From Streptomyces sp. LaPpAH-108 (GTDB lineage Bacteria > Actinomycetota > Actinomycetes > Streptomycetales > Streptomycetaceae), in NCBI RefSeq assembly GCF_000373625.1, contig NZ_KB891988.1:372001-436000 (forward strand): DNA of 64,000 nucleotides, written 5' to 3'. Made by a program: the position numbers and the translations under genes. Within the stretch, counting starts at the first letter, position 1. Every line of letters starts with the position of its first letter. Below, one piece after another: positions 34,363-43,492 of the stretch. The notes beneath the pieces were generated by a model that worked only from the letters and a program-made list of their open reading frames with translations, ran no database searches and had not been told where the DNA came from.

Positions 34363-37245
34363 TCAGCCCTTCTTCGGGTGCGGGGTGGAGCCGTACGCCG
34401 TCAGGAAGCGGTCGCGGAAGGCGTTCATCTTCCACACCGGGGCGTCGTGCGCCGGGCGCAGACCGTCCGACCAGCCCCAGTCCGCGACCTTGTCCAGGAC
34501 CTTCGGGTCCTTGGCGACGATGGAGATCGGCACGTCACGGCTGGCGTGGTTGCCGCTGACGCGGGCGATGGGCTGGTGGTCGCCGAGGAAGACCAGCACG
34601 GTGTCCTTGCTGCCGTAGCGGGTCAGCCACTCGGTGAGCGCGGTGACCGAGTACTGGATCGACTTGCCGTACTCCTCACGGGACTTGGTGGTGTCCGCGA
34701 TGACGTCGGCCGACTTGTTGCCCGCGGCCTCGATGCCCTTGAAGAGGGAGCCGTCGCCCAGCTGGTCCCAGCCGACCATCTTCGGGATCGGGGCCCACGG
34801 CTGGTGACTTGAGGTCAGGATGACCTCGGACATCAGGGACTTGCCGTCGGTGCGCTTCTTGCCGTGGACGCGCTTCTGGAACTGCTCCAGGGCGTACTGG
34901 TCGGGCATCGTGGACCAGCTGAACTTCGGGCCCTTGTAGCCGAGTTCGAAGGCGTTGTAGACCTTGTCGAGACCGTAGAAGCTCTGCTCCGGCCACGCCT
35001 TCTGCACGCCCGGCATCACGCCGACGGTGTCCCAGTCGCCGGTCTTCTTGAACACCTTGGTGAGGCTGAGGTGGTCGCTGGCCATCACCGTGCGGTAGCG
35101 CTGCTGATTGCTGATCCACAGCCCTGACAGGGTGGTGGAGTGGCCGAGCCAGCTGCTGCCGCCGTACGTCGCGGAGGTCAGCCAGCCGCTCTTGGCGTGG
35201 TAACCGGCCCTCGCCAGCGCCTTGGTGCGCTCGTCCAGGGTCTTGTCCACACCGGGCGCCATGATCGGGTCCTCGATCGCGCTGCGGCCGTAGCTCTCGA
35301 TGAACGTGAAGAGCATGTCCTTGCCGCGGAGGTCGGGCACGAGCTGGGCGGGGGGCGTGTCGCCGAAGGCGTCCACCTTCGCGACCTTCCCGAACTCCGC
35401 CTCGTCCTTGAGGGTTTCACTCACCCGCTCGGTCTGGCTCCGCATCACCACGGCGGTCGTGTCCGACGCGAGTGGTACTCCCGCGAGCTCCAACCCCAGG
35501 GAGGAACAGGTGATCCAGGCGACACCGGCGATCAACGTGGCGCGGGTGGCGGTGCCTTGGTGCCTCGCCACGACATTGCTCAGCCGTACGACGGAGAGGG
35601 CCAGCACGACGAACATCACCACCACGGCGACGACCAGTCCCGCCGTCGCCGCGAGCGTCGCCGTCCGGCCGAGCGAGTCCTCCAGATACGACTGCGCGTC
35701 CCCGAGCAGCGTCCAGTCGAGGACCATGTTGAAGTTCCGGCCCAGATACTGATGGAACCCCATGTCCAGCCAGTTCAACACCGTCAGCGCGGCCAGCACG
35801 ACACCGGAGACCGCCGCGAGAACCACCCTGGGCCGCCGCGGCAACGCCAGCATCACCGCCGCGCCGACGATCGCCTCCCCCGGGAGCCGGAGAAACTTGG
35901 CGGGCCCGATCCCCACGATGCTGCTGGGCATCACGAGCGCCATGACGACGAGGACTGCGGCGATTGCGGTGAGCGCGAGCGAGATTCCTCGGGCGGGGCC
36001 CGGGTTGTTCGCCCGCCAACGGGCGGCCCAGGAGGGGGACTTGTCGGGGGCCGGGGCGCTGTCTGGTGTCGGGGCGTCGTTGGTCGACTGTGTCGCGTCC
36101 TGGACGGCCACCGCCGGGCGGGCGCCCGCGTCCCTGTCCGGGGGTGCGTCTTCAGAGCCGACCTGGTCGGGGGCTGCGGCGTCCGCGACAGCAGCGGCCT
36201 TCCCCTCCTTCGGGGTGTCACCGGTGGCCGGGGTCTTGTCGATGTGCCCCTCGGCGGCGGTGGTTTCCGCGTCGGTCGGGTCCTGGACCGCCGCCGCAGC
36301 GCTCGCGTTGCTGTCCGGGGCCGCGTCGGGGCGCTTCGCAGGGGTGCCCGTGGCAGCGGTGCCCTTCATGCCTCCCGAGGCGTCACCCGAGCCCTCGGAC
36401 GCGTCCGCACTTCCGCCCTCGGCGCTGTCCACACCTCGCGTGGGGACGGCCGCTTCGGCTGTCCTGCCGACCCCGGCGGGGGAGCCACCGCCACTCGCCG
36501 ACCGGCGCGACTCTCCGTTCGCACGAGGCACGGTGGCCGCTCCGGCGCTACCGCTCCGAGTGGCATCCGCGTCTCCCGCAGGGCTGGCCACTTCGGCCTT
36601 CGGGCCGCCCCCGGAAGGGGAGGCGCCGCTCGTGTTCTTGGCCGGGGTCGCCTCGGCGGCGCTGTCCAGAGCGGAATCCACGCCCGAGTCCCCGGCGGGG
36701 GGCGCCGGTTGGGCCTTCGTGCTGCCCCCGTTGGGAGGGGCCCCGTTCGCCTTCCTGCGCGGCTTCCGGTTGGCGCCCGTCGCCGGACTCGCCTCGGCGA
36801 CGCTGCCCCGGGCGGAGTCCGCGTCCTCCGCGAGAGCGGCCGTCACGCCTCCGCTCGCTGCCGTAACGGACCCCGTCGGGACGGAATCCACGTCCTCCAC
36901 GGAAGTGGCCGTCGCGCTACCGGCCGAGGCGGACGTCGCAGAGGCAGACCCCCCGTCCACGCCCCCCGCAGGGGCGGCGGCGCTCGTGCCCTTCGTGGAG
37001 GTGGCAGTCCTCGCCGGACCCGATCCCCGGTCCGTTGCCCCCGCAGGGGCGGTGGCCGTCTGTACCGGGGCAGACCCCGCGTCCGTTCCTCCCGCAGGGG
37101 CAGGGGCCGTTTTCGCCGGGGCGGACTTCGCGCTCGCGCCCCTCGCAGGGGTGGTCGTCCTCGCCGGACCCGACCCCCCGTCCACGCCCCCCGCAGGGAC
37201 ACCCGCCGGGCTGGGTGACTGGCTCGTGTTCTTTTGGTGAGGCAA
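34363..37245 (-). CDS. sulfatase-like membrane hydrolase/transferase with long low-complexity N-terminus
   Basis: 960 residues. The first ~420 are Ala/Gly/Ser/Pro/Asp-rich with degenerate repeats (PAGGVDGGSGPART-type units) and no predicted fold. Then four or five membrane helices (from ISLALTAIAAVLVVMALVM), then an extracellular alkaline-phosphatase/sulfatase-type domain: KDMLFTFIESYGRSAIED (metal ligand Glu), SATYGGSSWLGHSTTLSGL (nucleophile region, Thr/Ser), TSSHQPWAPIP and VLVFLGDHQP (metal ligands Asp-His). Similar to LTA-synthase-like or phosphoglycerol-transferase enzymes acting on cell-envelope polymers. The start is TTG 37245 with AAGGA about 7 bp upstream; an internal start would remove part of the tail. 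Confidence 0.8.
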   Translation of the reverse strand: MPHQKNTSQSPSPAGVPAGGVDGGSGPARTTTPARGASAKSAPAKTAPAPAGGTDAGSAPVQTATAPAGATDRGSGPARTATSTKGTSAAAPAGGVDGGSASATSASAGSATATSVEDVDSVPTGSVTAASGGVTAALAEDADSARGSVAEASPATGANRKPRRKANGAPPNGGSTKAQPAPPAGDSGVDSALDSAAEATPAKNTSGASPSGGGPKAEVASPAGDADATRSGSAGAATVPRANGESRRSASGGGSPAGVGRTAEAAVPTRGVDSAEGGSADASEGSGDASGGMKGTAATGTPAKRPDAAPDSNASAAAAVQDPTDAETTAAEGHIDKTPATGDTPKEGKAAAVADAAAPDQVGSEDAPPDRDAGARPAVAVQDATQSTNDAPTPDSAPAPDKSPSWAARWRANNPGPARGISLALTAIAAVLVVMALVMPSSIVGIGPAKFLRLPGEAIVGAAVMLALPRRPRVVLAAVSGVVLAALTVLNWLDMGFHQYLGRNFNMVLDWTLLGDAQSYLEDSLGRTATLAATAGLVVAVVVMFVVLALSVVRLSNVVARHQGTATRATLIAGVAWITCSSLGLELAGVPLASDTTAVVMRSQTERVSETLKDEAEFGKVAKVDAFGDTPPAQLVPDLRGKDMLFTFIESYGRSAIEDPIMAPGVDKTLDERTKALARAGYHAKSGWLTSATYGGSSWLGHSTTLSGLWISNQQRYRTVMASDHLSLTKVFKKTGDWDTVGVMPGVQKAWPEQSFYGLDKVYNAFELGYKGPKFSWSTMPDQYALEQFQKRVHGKKRTDGKSLMSEVILTSSHQPWAPIPKMVGWDQLGDGSLFKGIEAAGNKSADVIADTTKSREEYGKSIQYSVTALTEWLTRYGSKDTVLVFLGDHQPIARVSGNHASRDVPISIVAKDPKVLDKVADWGWSDGLRPAHDAPVWKMNAFRDRFLTAYGSTPHPKKG

Positions 37246-37425
37246 CCCGGGGGTCCTTCCGTGCGCGGGCTGGGGCGGGGGAGTGGGGGCGGGCCGCGCT
37301 GGGGAGGCTGGGCGGACCGGTTCCGGGCCGGTCCGCCTGGCCCGCCGCCCTTCCGTACGGGCCGCCGCCGACCCACGTTCAGGGCGCTCGGCAAATACCG
37401 GGCAAACGCCCGGTCAAGGCTGATG

Positions 37426-39369
37426 TCACGCGCCTCCGACCGCCGTGAGCAGGGCGAGCGGAGCCGCCGCCGAGCGGGATTCCCGTACGCAGGCGTGCGG
37501 GTACGGTACCGGCTCCGGATGCGTGTCGCGGTCGTACCCCGCCAGGACCTCGGGCAGCCGGTGACCGCCCGCCGTCGCCGCGTCCACCAGCCCATGGGCG
37601 ACCGCGCGGGCCTCGTCGTGGAGGCCGTAGCGGGCGAGGCCGAGGGTGATGAGCGCGTTGTCGTGCGGCCAGACCGAGCCCCGGTGGTAGGAGAGCGGGT
37701 GGTAGGCCGCCTGGCCCGAGGCGAGCGTGCGGACGCCCCAGCCGGAGAAGAAGTCCGGCTCAAGGAGGCGGCGGCCCACCACCTCCCCGTACTCCTTGTC
37801 CAGCAGCCCCGACCACAGCAGATGCCCCGCGTCGGAGGCCAGCGCGTCTATCCGGCGCCCCTCACCGTCCAGCGCGAGCGCGGGGAAGGACCGTTCCCGC
37901 ATCCAGAAGTCCCGCTGGAAACGGTCACGGAGGTCGGCCGCCGCCTGTTCCAGGAGCGCGGCGTACGTCCCGTCGTCCCACACCGTCCGCGCCACCCACG
38001 CCGTGCGGCGCAGCGCGTCGTAGGCGTACCCCTGCGCCCCCGCCGCCATCACCGCGCCGGTCGGCCGGGTGCCGTCGGCGCAGCAGATCGCGCCGGGGGA
38101 GTCCTTCCAGTTCTGGTTGGCGAGGCCGCCCTCGTCGGCGCGGTAGACCAGATAGCCGCGCGAGGTCAGCCCGCCGTGGTCCAGCATCCAGCCGATCGCC
38201 GCGCGGGCGTGCGGCTCCAGACGCCGGGCGAGCACCGCGTCCCCGGTCCGCTCCACGTACGCGCCGAGCAGGACGAGGAAGAGCGGGGTGGCGTCGACCG
38301 AGCCGTAGTACCGCCCGTACGGCACCTGCCCGAAGTGGGCGAGCTCGCCATGGCGCACCTCGTGCACGATCTTGCCGGGCTGGGCGAGCGGGGAGCGGCC
38401 GGTGCCGGTTCCGGTGGCCTGGGTGGCGGCGAGCGCGGGCAGCGTGGCGGCGGCCAGTTGCGGCCGGTACGGCAGCGCGAACAGCGCTGTCAGCAGGGCG
38501 TCCCGGCCCAGCAGCGCGAGGAACCAGGGCGCCCCGCCCGCCGGTACGCGCAGCTCCTCCCCGTCCGGCCCGGTCGCCGGAACCTGGAGCGAGGCCAGGT
38601 CGTCCAGGCCCCGCGAACAGGCCGCCGCCAGCTCGGGCCAGCCGGTCGGGAAGGCCACGCCCTCCACGAACCGCCCCTGGAGACCGGTGAGTTGTTCCCG
38701 CACCGCCGAGGGCGAGCGCGGCACCCGCACCGCCCGCCGGTCCCCGTGCGGCCGGGCCACCACCCGCACCAGCAGCTCCGCGCTGCCGTACGGCGGCAGT
38801 TCGAGCGTCCACACCAGCCGCCGCGCCCCCGTCCCGGTCTCCTCCACCGCCTCCGGAGCGGGATCGGCGGTGACGGACGTACAGGAGCGCCACTCCCCGC
38901 GCCGGTAGCCGAACTCGATCCCGTCGTCCAGGACTTGGCGGGTGCGGACGGCCCCGGTCTTGGCGTACGTACGGTGGTCGGAGCGCAGCTCGAACTGGTC
39001 CGCGAAGTCGGCGTCCACGGTGAGCCCGAGCCGCACCGTGGCGGTCACCGCGAGATTGCTGGTCACCTTCAGCGACTCCACGAACGCCCGGTCCCCGACG
39101 GCCTGTTCGCGCCACAGGGTGTACGGCGGCGGCTCCTGACGCCCCCCGCGCGGCACCAGCACACAGCGCGCCGTGTCCCCGTCCGCGACCGGCGTCAGCA
39201 CCTCGGGCACCGCGCCGTCCACGGTGAGCTGCCAGCGGCTGAGATGCCGGGCGTCGCGCACGAACACGCCGTCCGGGGAGCCGCCGCCGCGCACCCCGCC
39301 GATGTCGCCCCCGTCCCCCACGGCGGCGAACGTCGCCCCGCGCACGAACAGATGATGCCGCTCCGTCAT
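37426..39369 (-). CDS. amylo-alpha-1,6-glucosidase-like protein (glycogen-debranching type)
   Basis: 647 residues. N-terminal beta-domain of the glycogen-debranching enzyme type (FVRDARHLSRWQLTVDG) and a C-terminal (alpha/alpha)6 barrel: PWFLALLGRDALLTALFALPY holds the conserved GRD with the likely acid Asp, YYGSVDATPLFLVLLGAYVERTGD the substrate-facing SVDATPLF, and GSVWPHDNALITLGLARYG the second conserved acid region. Predicted intracellular glucosidase of the GGDEF-independent bacterial type; the natural substrate may be a glucosyl compound and not glycogen. Its start overlaps the end of the upstream hydrolase gene (ATGA), and a divergent ROK regulator probably controls the pair. Confidence 0.9.
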   Translation of the reverse strand: MTERHHLFVRGATFAAVGDGGDIGGVRGGGSPDGVFVRDARHLSRWQLTVDGAVPEVLTPVADGDTARCVLVPRGGRQEPPPYTLWREQAVGDRAFVESLKVTSNLAVTATVRLGLTVDADFADQFELRSDHRTYAKTGAVRTRQVLDDGIEFGYRRGEWRSCTSVTADPAPEAVEETGTGARRLVWTLELPPYGSAELLVRVVARPHGDRRAVRVPRSPSAVREQLTGLQGRFVEGVAFPTGWPELAAACSRGLDDLASLQVPATGPDGEELRVPAGGAPWFLALLGRDALLTALFALPYRPQLAAATLPALAATQATGTGTGRSPLAQPGKIVHEVRHGELAHFGQVPYGRYYGSVDATPLFLVLLGAYVERTGDAVLARRLEPHARAAIGWMLDHGGLTSRGYLVYRADEGGLANQNWKDSPGAICCADGTRPTGAVMAAGAQGYAYDALRRTAWVARTVWDDGTYAALLEQAAADLRDRFQRDFWMRERSFPALALDGEGRRIDALASDAGHLLWSGLLDKEYGEVVGRRLLEPDFFSGWGVRTLASGQAAYHPLSYHRGSVWPHDNALITLGLARYGLHDEARAVAHGLVDAATAGGHRLPEVLAGYDRDTHPEPVPYPHACVRESRSAAAPLALLTAVGGA

Positions 39370-40814
39370 CGGTCCCCTCCCTCGTCCGTCCTGCCGCCGC
39401 TGTGGCTCAGGAGCGTGTCGTGCGAATCGCCTGTGTCTCTACGTCCGTTGCCGCCCGGCTCCCCGTGCAGCAGATCGAGGGTGAGCGCCGCCGTCCAGCC
39501 GAACGCCGGTGCCCCGCAGGCCGCGCCGGTGTGCGGGTCGACGTACTCCGCGAAGCCCGAGGAATCCGCCGTACGCAGAAAGGCGGTGCGCAGCCCGTCC
39601 GCCAACTGCCGCTCTCCGTAAGCCCGCAGCCCCCGCTCGATCAGCCAGGCGGTGTTGAACCAGGCCGGGCCGCGCCAGTAGCGGTGCGGGTCGAACGCCT
39701 CGCCCAACAGGTCGTAACTGGGCACGAGTCGAGTAGTGGTGCCGAGCCCGAAGTGCGGGCCGCGCAGGGTGCGTACGAGCGCCGCGGCCACCTCGCGGGG
39801 CAGCCCCGGCAGCAGCAGCGGGACCAGGCCCGTCACGCCCCGCTCGCGCACCGGGCCGCCGCCGCGCAGGTCCCGGCAGAGGAACATGCCCCGCGACGCG
39901 TCCCACAGCCGCTCCACCAGGGCCTCCGTCAGCCGCTCGGCGCGCGCGTGGCGGGCGGTGCCGGGGGCGCCCAGCTCCCGGGCGATCTCGGCGAGAGCGT
40001 GCTCGGAGGCGATCAGCAGCGCGTTGAACGCCGGGTCCTCCACGGCGAACTCCCCGCCCCCGTCGGCGTATTCACCGTCCCGGTAGTCGGCCGCGAGCCG
40101 CACGTACCGCCCGTAGTCCAGATCCGTCGGCCGGTCCTCGGGCGAGCCGTGGGCGAGGTCCGCGCGGCGGAAGGAGCGGGCCGGGGCGGGACGGACGCGG
40201 GCCAACGGGGCGTCCCAGCAAGGGCTGTTGTCCATCCCCTGCTCCCAGGGGTGCACCACCGAGACCAGTCCGCCCCCGCCGAGGTCGCGCCGGTGCAGCA
40301 GATAGCGGTGCCAGGCGGCCAGCCGGGGATAGAGGCGGGCGAGGAAGCCGCGCGCCCGCGACAGGCCCGGGTCGGCCCGGTGCACCAGCCACGCGGCCAG
40401 CGCGTGCACGGGTGGCTGCACGATGCCGGACGTCTGTACCGTGCGCGGGGCGCCCGCGGCGCGTCCGGCGGCCGAGGAGCGCCAGAAGTCGGGGCTCGGG
40501 AAGTACGCGTCGAGCGGCACGGAGGGGTGGAAGACGATGTGCGGCACGCGCCCGTCGGCCCACTGCGCCGCCAGCAGCGTCTCCAGCTCGGTCTGGGCCC
40601 GCAGCGGCGACAGATGGCGCAGCCCGATCGCGATGAAGGCCGAGTCCCAGGACCACTGGTGCGGATACAGGCTCCGCGAGGGGACCGTCGAGGCGCCCGT
40701 CCAGTTCGTGTGCAATACGCGAGCGGCCCTGACGTGCAGCGACGCCGTGGGTGGCGGATCGTATGCGATCTCGCGCTCCGTGACACGGGCAGTGAGCTGG
40801 GCAGTGCGATCCAC
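39366..40814 (-). CDS. MGH1-like glycoside hydrolase (mannosylglycerate-hydrolase type)
   Basis: 482 residues, an (alpha/alpha)6 barrel resembling the MGH1/GH63 group. NWTGASTVPSRSLYPHQWSWDSAFIAIGLRHLSP contains the conserved W-WDSA with an active-site Asp, HPWEQGMDNSPCWDAPL the second motif, and DPHTGAACGAPAFGWTAAL the C-terminal Gly-rich segment. Related enzymes cleave glucosyl- or mannosylglycerate and similar compatible solutes. The GTG at 40814 has GGGGAG 6 bp upstream; ORFs extending further are non-coding. Overlaps the downstream debranching-type gene by 4 bp. Confidence 0.88.
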   Translation of the reverse strand: MDRTAQLTARVTEREIAYDPPPTASLHVRAARVLHTNWTGASTVPSRSLYPHQWSWDSAFIAIGLRHLSPLRAQTELETLLAAQWADGRVPHIVFHPSVPLDAYFPSPDFWRSSAAGRAAGAPRTVQTSGIVQPPVHALAAWLVHRADPGLSRARGFLARLYPRLAAWHRYLLHRRDLGGGGLVSVVHPWEQGMDNSPCWDAPLARVRPAPARSFRRADLAHGSPEDRPTDLDYGRYVRLAADYRDGEYADGGGEFAVEDPAFNALLIASEHALAEIARELGAPGTARHARAERLTEALVERLWDASRGMFLCRDLRGGGPVRERGVTGLVPLLLPGLPREVAAALVRTLRGPHFGLGTTTRLVPSYDLLGEAFDPHRYWRGPAWFNTAWLIERGLRAYGERQLADGLRTAFLRTADSSGFAEYVDPHTGAACGAPAFGWTAALTLDLLHGEPGGNGRRDTGDSHDTLLSHSGGRTDEGGDR

Positions 40815-40934
40815 TCGGGGCTCCCCGAAGACGTCCGGCCGGCCAGGTTTGGTTGTGTCTACCGCAGGGTTACGTCTATTTAACACGCAAAACTCAATAT
40901 GTAATGCAAGCTTGAGGAACACAAGGGGGTGTGC

Positions 40935-42164
40935 ATGACCGGACGGGTCGGCAGGACGGGACGGACGGCCAGGGGAGGGGCCCAGGCGAGCGCCGGGGAC
41001 CTGCTCGAACTGGTACGCAGCGGGCGCGCGGTCACCCGCGGCGCCCTCCAGCAGATGACCGGACTCTCCCGCGCGACCGTCGGCCAGCGCCTGGACCGGC
41101 TCTTCCGCGCGGGCTGGCTGCGCGAGGGTGCGGGCGGCCCGGTGGACTCCCCGCTCGGCGGACGCCCCGCCGTCACCCTGGAGTTCGACGGCTCCCACGC
41201 CGTCGTCCTCGCCGCCGACCTGGACACCCGGCACGCCCGCGCCGCCGTCCTCACCCTGACCGGCGAGATCCTGGCCGAGCACTCCGGCACCCTCGTCGTG
41301 GAGGACGGACCCGAGGCGGTCCTCGCCGAACTCGGCCGCTGGTTCGCCCGGTTGCTCACCGAGGCGGACCACCGCCCCGAGGAGGTCTGCGGCATCGGGC
41401 TCGGCGTGCCAGGCCCCGTGGACAGCGAGACCGGCCGCGTGATCCAGCCCCCGATGATGACCGGCTGGGACGGCTACGACATAAGGGGCCGCCTCTCCCG
41501 CGCCTTCACCGAACACACCGGCGCCCCCGCCGTCCCGGTCCTCGTGGACAACGACGCCAACCTCATGGCCTACGGCGAGCAGCGCACCGGACACCCCGAC
41601 TGCGCCGCGTTCGTGCTGGTCAAGGTGTCCACCGGCATCGGCGCCGGGGTCGTCGTGGACGGCGCGCTCTACCGGGGCATCGACGGCGGCGCGGGCGACA
41701 TCGGGCACATCCGCGTCGGCACCGACGCGCTGTGCCGGTGCGGGTCCTACGGCTGCCTCGCGGCCGTCGCCAGCGGGGGCGCCGTCGCCCGGCGGCTCGC
41801 GGAGGCGGGGGTACCGGCCGCCTCCGGCTCGGACGTACGGGAACTCCTCGCGGCGGGCGACCCCCAGGCGGCGGCGCTGGCCCGCGAGGCCGGACGCCAG
41901 GTCGGAGACGTCCTGGCCACGGTCGTCACCCTCCTCAACCCCGGCGTCCTGATGATCGCGGGCGACCTGGCGGGCACGCCGTTCGTGACCGGCGTACGGG
42001 AACTCCTCTACCAGCGGGCTCTGCCTCGCTCCACGGCCCACCTCGACGTGGTGACTGCCCGTCTGGGGGAGCGGGCGGGGGTGATCGGCGCGGGGGCGCT
42101 GGTGGTGGAGCATCTGTACGCGCCGGAGCGGGTGGAGGAGCGGTTGGTGGCGCTGGGGGTGTGA
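40935..42164 (+). CDS. ROK-family transcriptional regulator
   Basis: 409 residues. N-terminal winged helix (ASAGDLLELVRSGRAVTRGALQQMTGLSRATVGQRLDRLF) followed by the ROK sugar-kinase-like fold: GLGVPGPVDSETG, VLVDNDANLMAYGE, the STGIGAGVVVDGALYRG phosphate loop, and the zinc motif CRCGSYGCLAAVASG. A repressor that should release DNA on binding a sugar; its divergent neighbours are two glycoside hydrolases. I chose ATG 40935 because AAGGGGG ends 5 bp upstream (GTG 40929 overlaps it). The 120-bp divergent intergenic region is AT-rich; no clean palindrome was found in it. Confidence 0.93.
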   Translation: MTGRVGRTGRTARGGAQASAGDLLELVRSGRAVTRGALQQMTGLSRATVGQRLDRLFRAGWLREGAGGPVDSPLGGRPAVTLEFDGSHAVVLAADLDTRHARAAVLTLTGEILAEHSGTLVVEDGPEAVLAELGRWFARLLTEADHRPEEVCGIGLGVPGPVDSETGRVIQPPMMTGWDGYDIRGRLSRAFTEHTGAPAVPVLVDNDANLMAYGEQRTGHPDCAAFVLVKVSTGIGAGVVVDGALYRGIDGGAGDIGHIRVGTDALCRCGSYGCLAAVASGGAVARRLAEAGVPAASGSDVRELLAAGDPQAAALAREAGRQVGDVLATVVTLLNPGVLMIAGDLAGTPFVTGVRELLYQRALPRSTAHLDVVTARLGERAGVIGAGALVVEHLYAPERVEERLVALGV

Positions 42165-42757
42165 GGTGGCGGTGGCGCTTCGCGCAGAGCGGGGAGGGTG
42201 GCGTGGGTGTGCCGGGGGCGGAGGTTCCGGGGCCGCGCCCCGCCGCGTCCCGTGGACGAGTGGGGTTGCGCGCTTGCGGAGGGTTTGCGAGGGGTGGCGT
42301 GGGGCTGATCCCGAGGAAGGGGGTGTGTCCCGCTCGCGGACGGGGGCGTTCGTGAGGGGGCCCTCACCAGCGACGACGCCCGTACCGTCGCCCGGGTGCG
42401 CGGCGGGCGGCGGCTCGGGCCCGGTGGGTCTGCCGCTCCCGCGTGCGGTGGCCCGGGTGCGGGCGGACGACGCGGTGGACGGCGGTGCGGCACTGGTTTA
42501 GAGGGAATGGGGCCCCGGGAGAGGGCCCGGTTCTTGAGCGGGGCGGCGTTTGTCGGCGGTCGCCCCCCTGAGCAGGACCGGCTGGGCTCACGGAGCCTCT
42601 GCTGGTCCCCGGCCAGGGCCGACACTCCTTTCCAGGCGCCTCTTCCTCGGACCGGAGTCAGCGCCCCTCAGGGACCTTCGCCCCCTCGGCGCAGCCCGGC
42701 TGCCCTTAGGCAATCCCGGCCCCATGCGCCCGGAGCGGAGCAGATCCGGAGTTCCCT

Positions 42758-42935
42758 CGGGAAACTCACCGCTCCCCGGGCCACGGCTCGGCGTCCCTTC
42801 CGGGAAAACCTCGCGATCCGCTCAGGGCCGGACCGCCACCGCTTCCGGGAGATCCGTTCCGCCTTACTCAGCGCCGGAGCCCCACCGCCTCCGGGAGGTC
42901 CACGCCGAGGACGCGTCGGCGGACGGAACAGCGGT
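42758..42935. repeat. four degenerate ~45-bp tandem repeats
   Basis: Units begin with cggga at 42758, 42801, 42846 and 42892 (spacing 43, 45, 46). Shared elements: ttccgggaaa at the unit boundary, then ccgctcnggcc-like and ccaccgc before the next boundary. Similarity is loose, found by eye. Confidence 0.4.
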
Positions 42936-43211
42936 GCCGAGCCGTGCCGCCGCGCCGTCCGGCGGCATCTCCAGCGCCGTCGGACAGGCGCTGTGCACCA
43001 TCCAGGTTTCCGTAAGGGGATTCGGGCCCGCCCGGCGGCGCACCGGTCGTCGTTCCGCCCACGCACCGCGCGGAGCGCCCCCGTGTCGGCCGTGTTTCCG
43101 GCGCGCGTCGCCGTCCGCATGGTGAAAATCCGGGGCCTGTGGCAGCGTGATTCTCGCCACCCTTGATAAGGGGAGCGCTCAGATGAGCGGATCATCGGCG
43201 GGTGCACTTCT

Positions 43212-43242
43212 CCAAGGGGTGGCACTCGGTGCCACCCCTTGG
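43212..43242 (+). terminator. strong hairpin upstream of ppdK (terminator or attenuator)
   Basis: ccaaggggtggcac (43212-43225), loop tcg, gtgccaccccttgg (43229-43242): a perfect 14-bp stem. gccacccttg at 43156-43165 is nearly complementary to the left arm, so an alternative pairing could prevent the hairpin. It stands 250 bp before the ppdK start, and no protein gene ends just upstream. Confidence 0.65.
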
Positions 43243-43492
43243 CCGTTCAATGATCGAAATCAAACGCGCCGAAGCCCGCTCGTATGAGCGGAGCGACCCG
43301 CCTGAACAGAGGTGTGCGTTCAAGAGTTGAAAACACGTGTGGCCGTGCCCTTGCCCTGCCTTTGCTTTAGATCCTGTGGCAGACGGCTGGTTACAGGCTT
43401 ATGACGCACTACTGGACGTACCCAGGTGCCTTCGATCTGGGTATGTTCCTCGCCGTCAGGGCAGCCACCGCGGCCTCAAGGAGTCGAGACCC

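Larger units (their letters stand above)
42165..43492. other. long intergenic region without a supported gene
   Basis: 1.3 kb without a convincing gene on either strand. Open frames here are full of Pro/Arg/Gly and lack the codon bias seen elsewhere. It holds degenerate ~45-bp repeats (42758-42935), a strong hairpin (43212-43242) preceded by a sequence that could compete for its left arm, and the leader of ppdK from about 43250. The composition becomes less GC-rich after 43110. A small RNA or a long 5' leader is possible. Confidence 0.6.

Noticed and set aside
42396..43166. 256-codon plus-strand frame before ppdK
   Set aside because: Arg/Pro/Gly-rich, no ribosome site, no coding bias. The region contains degenerate repeats instead.
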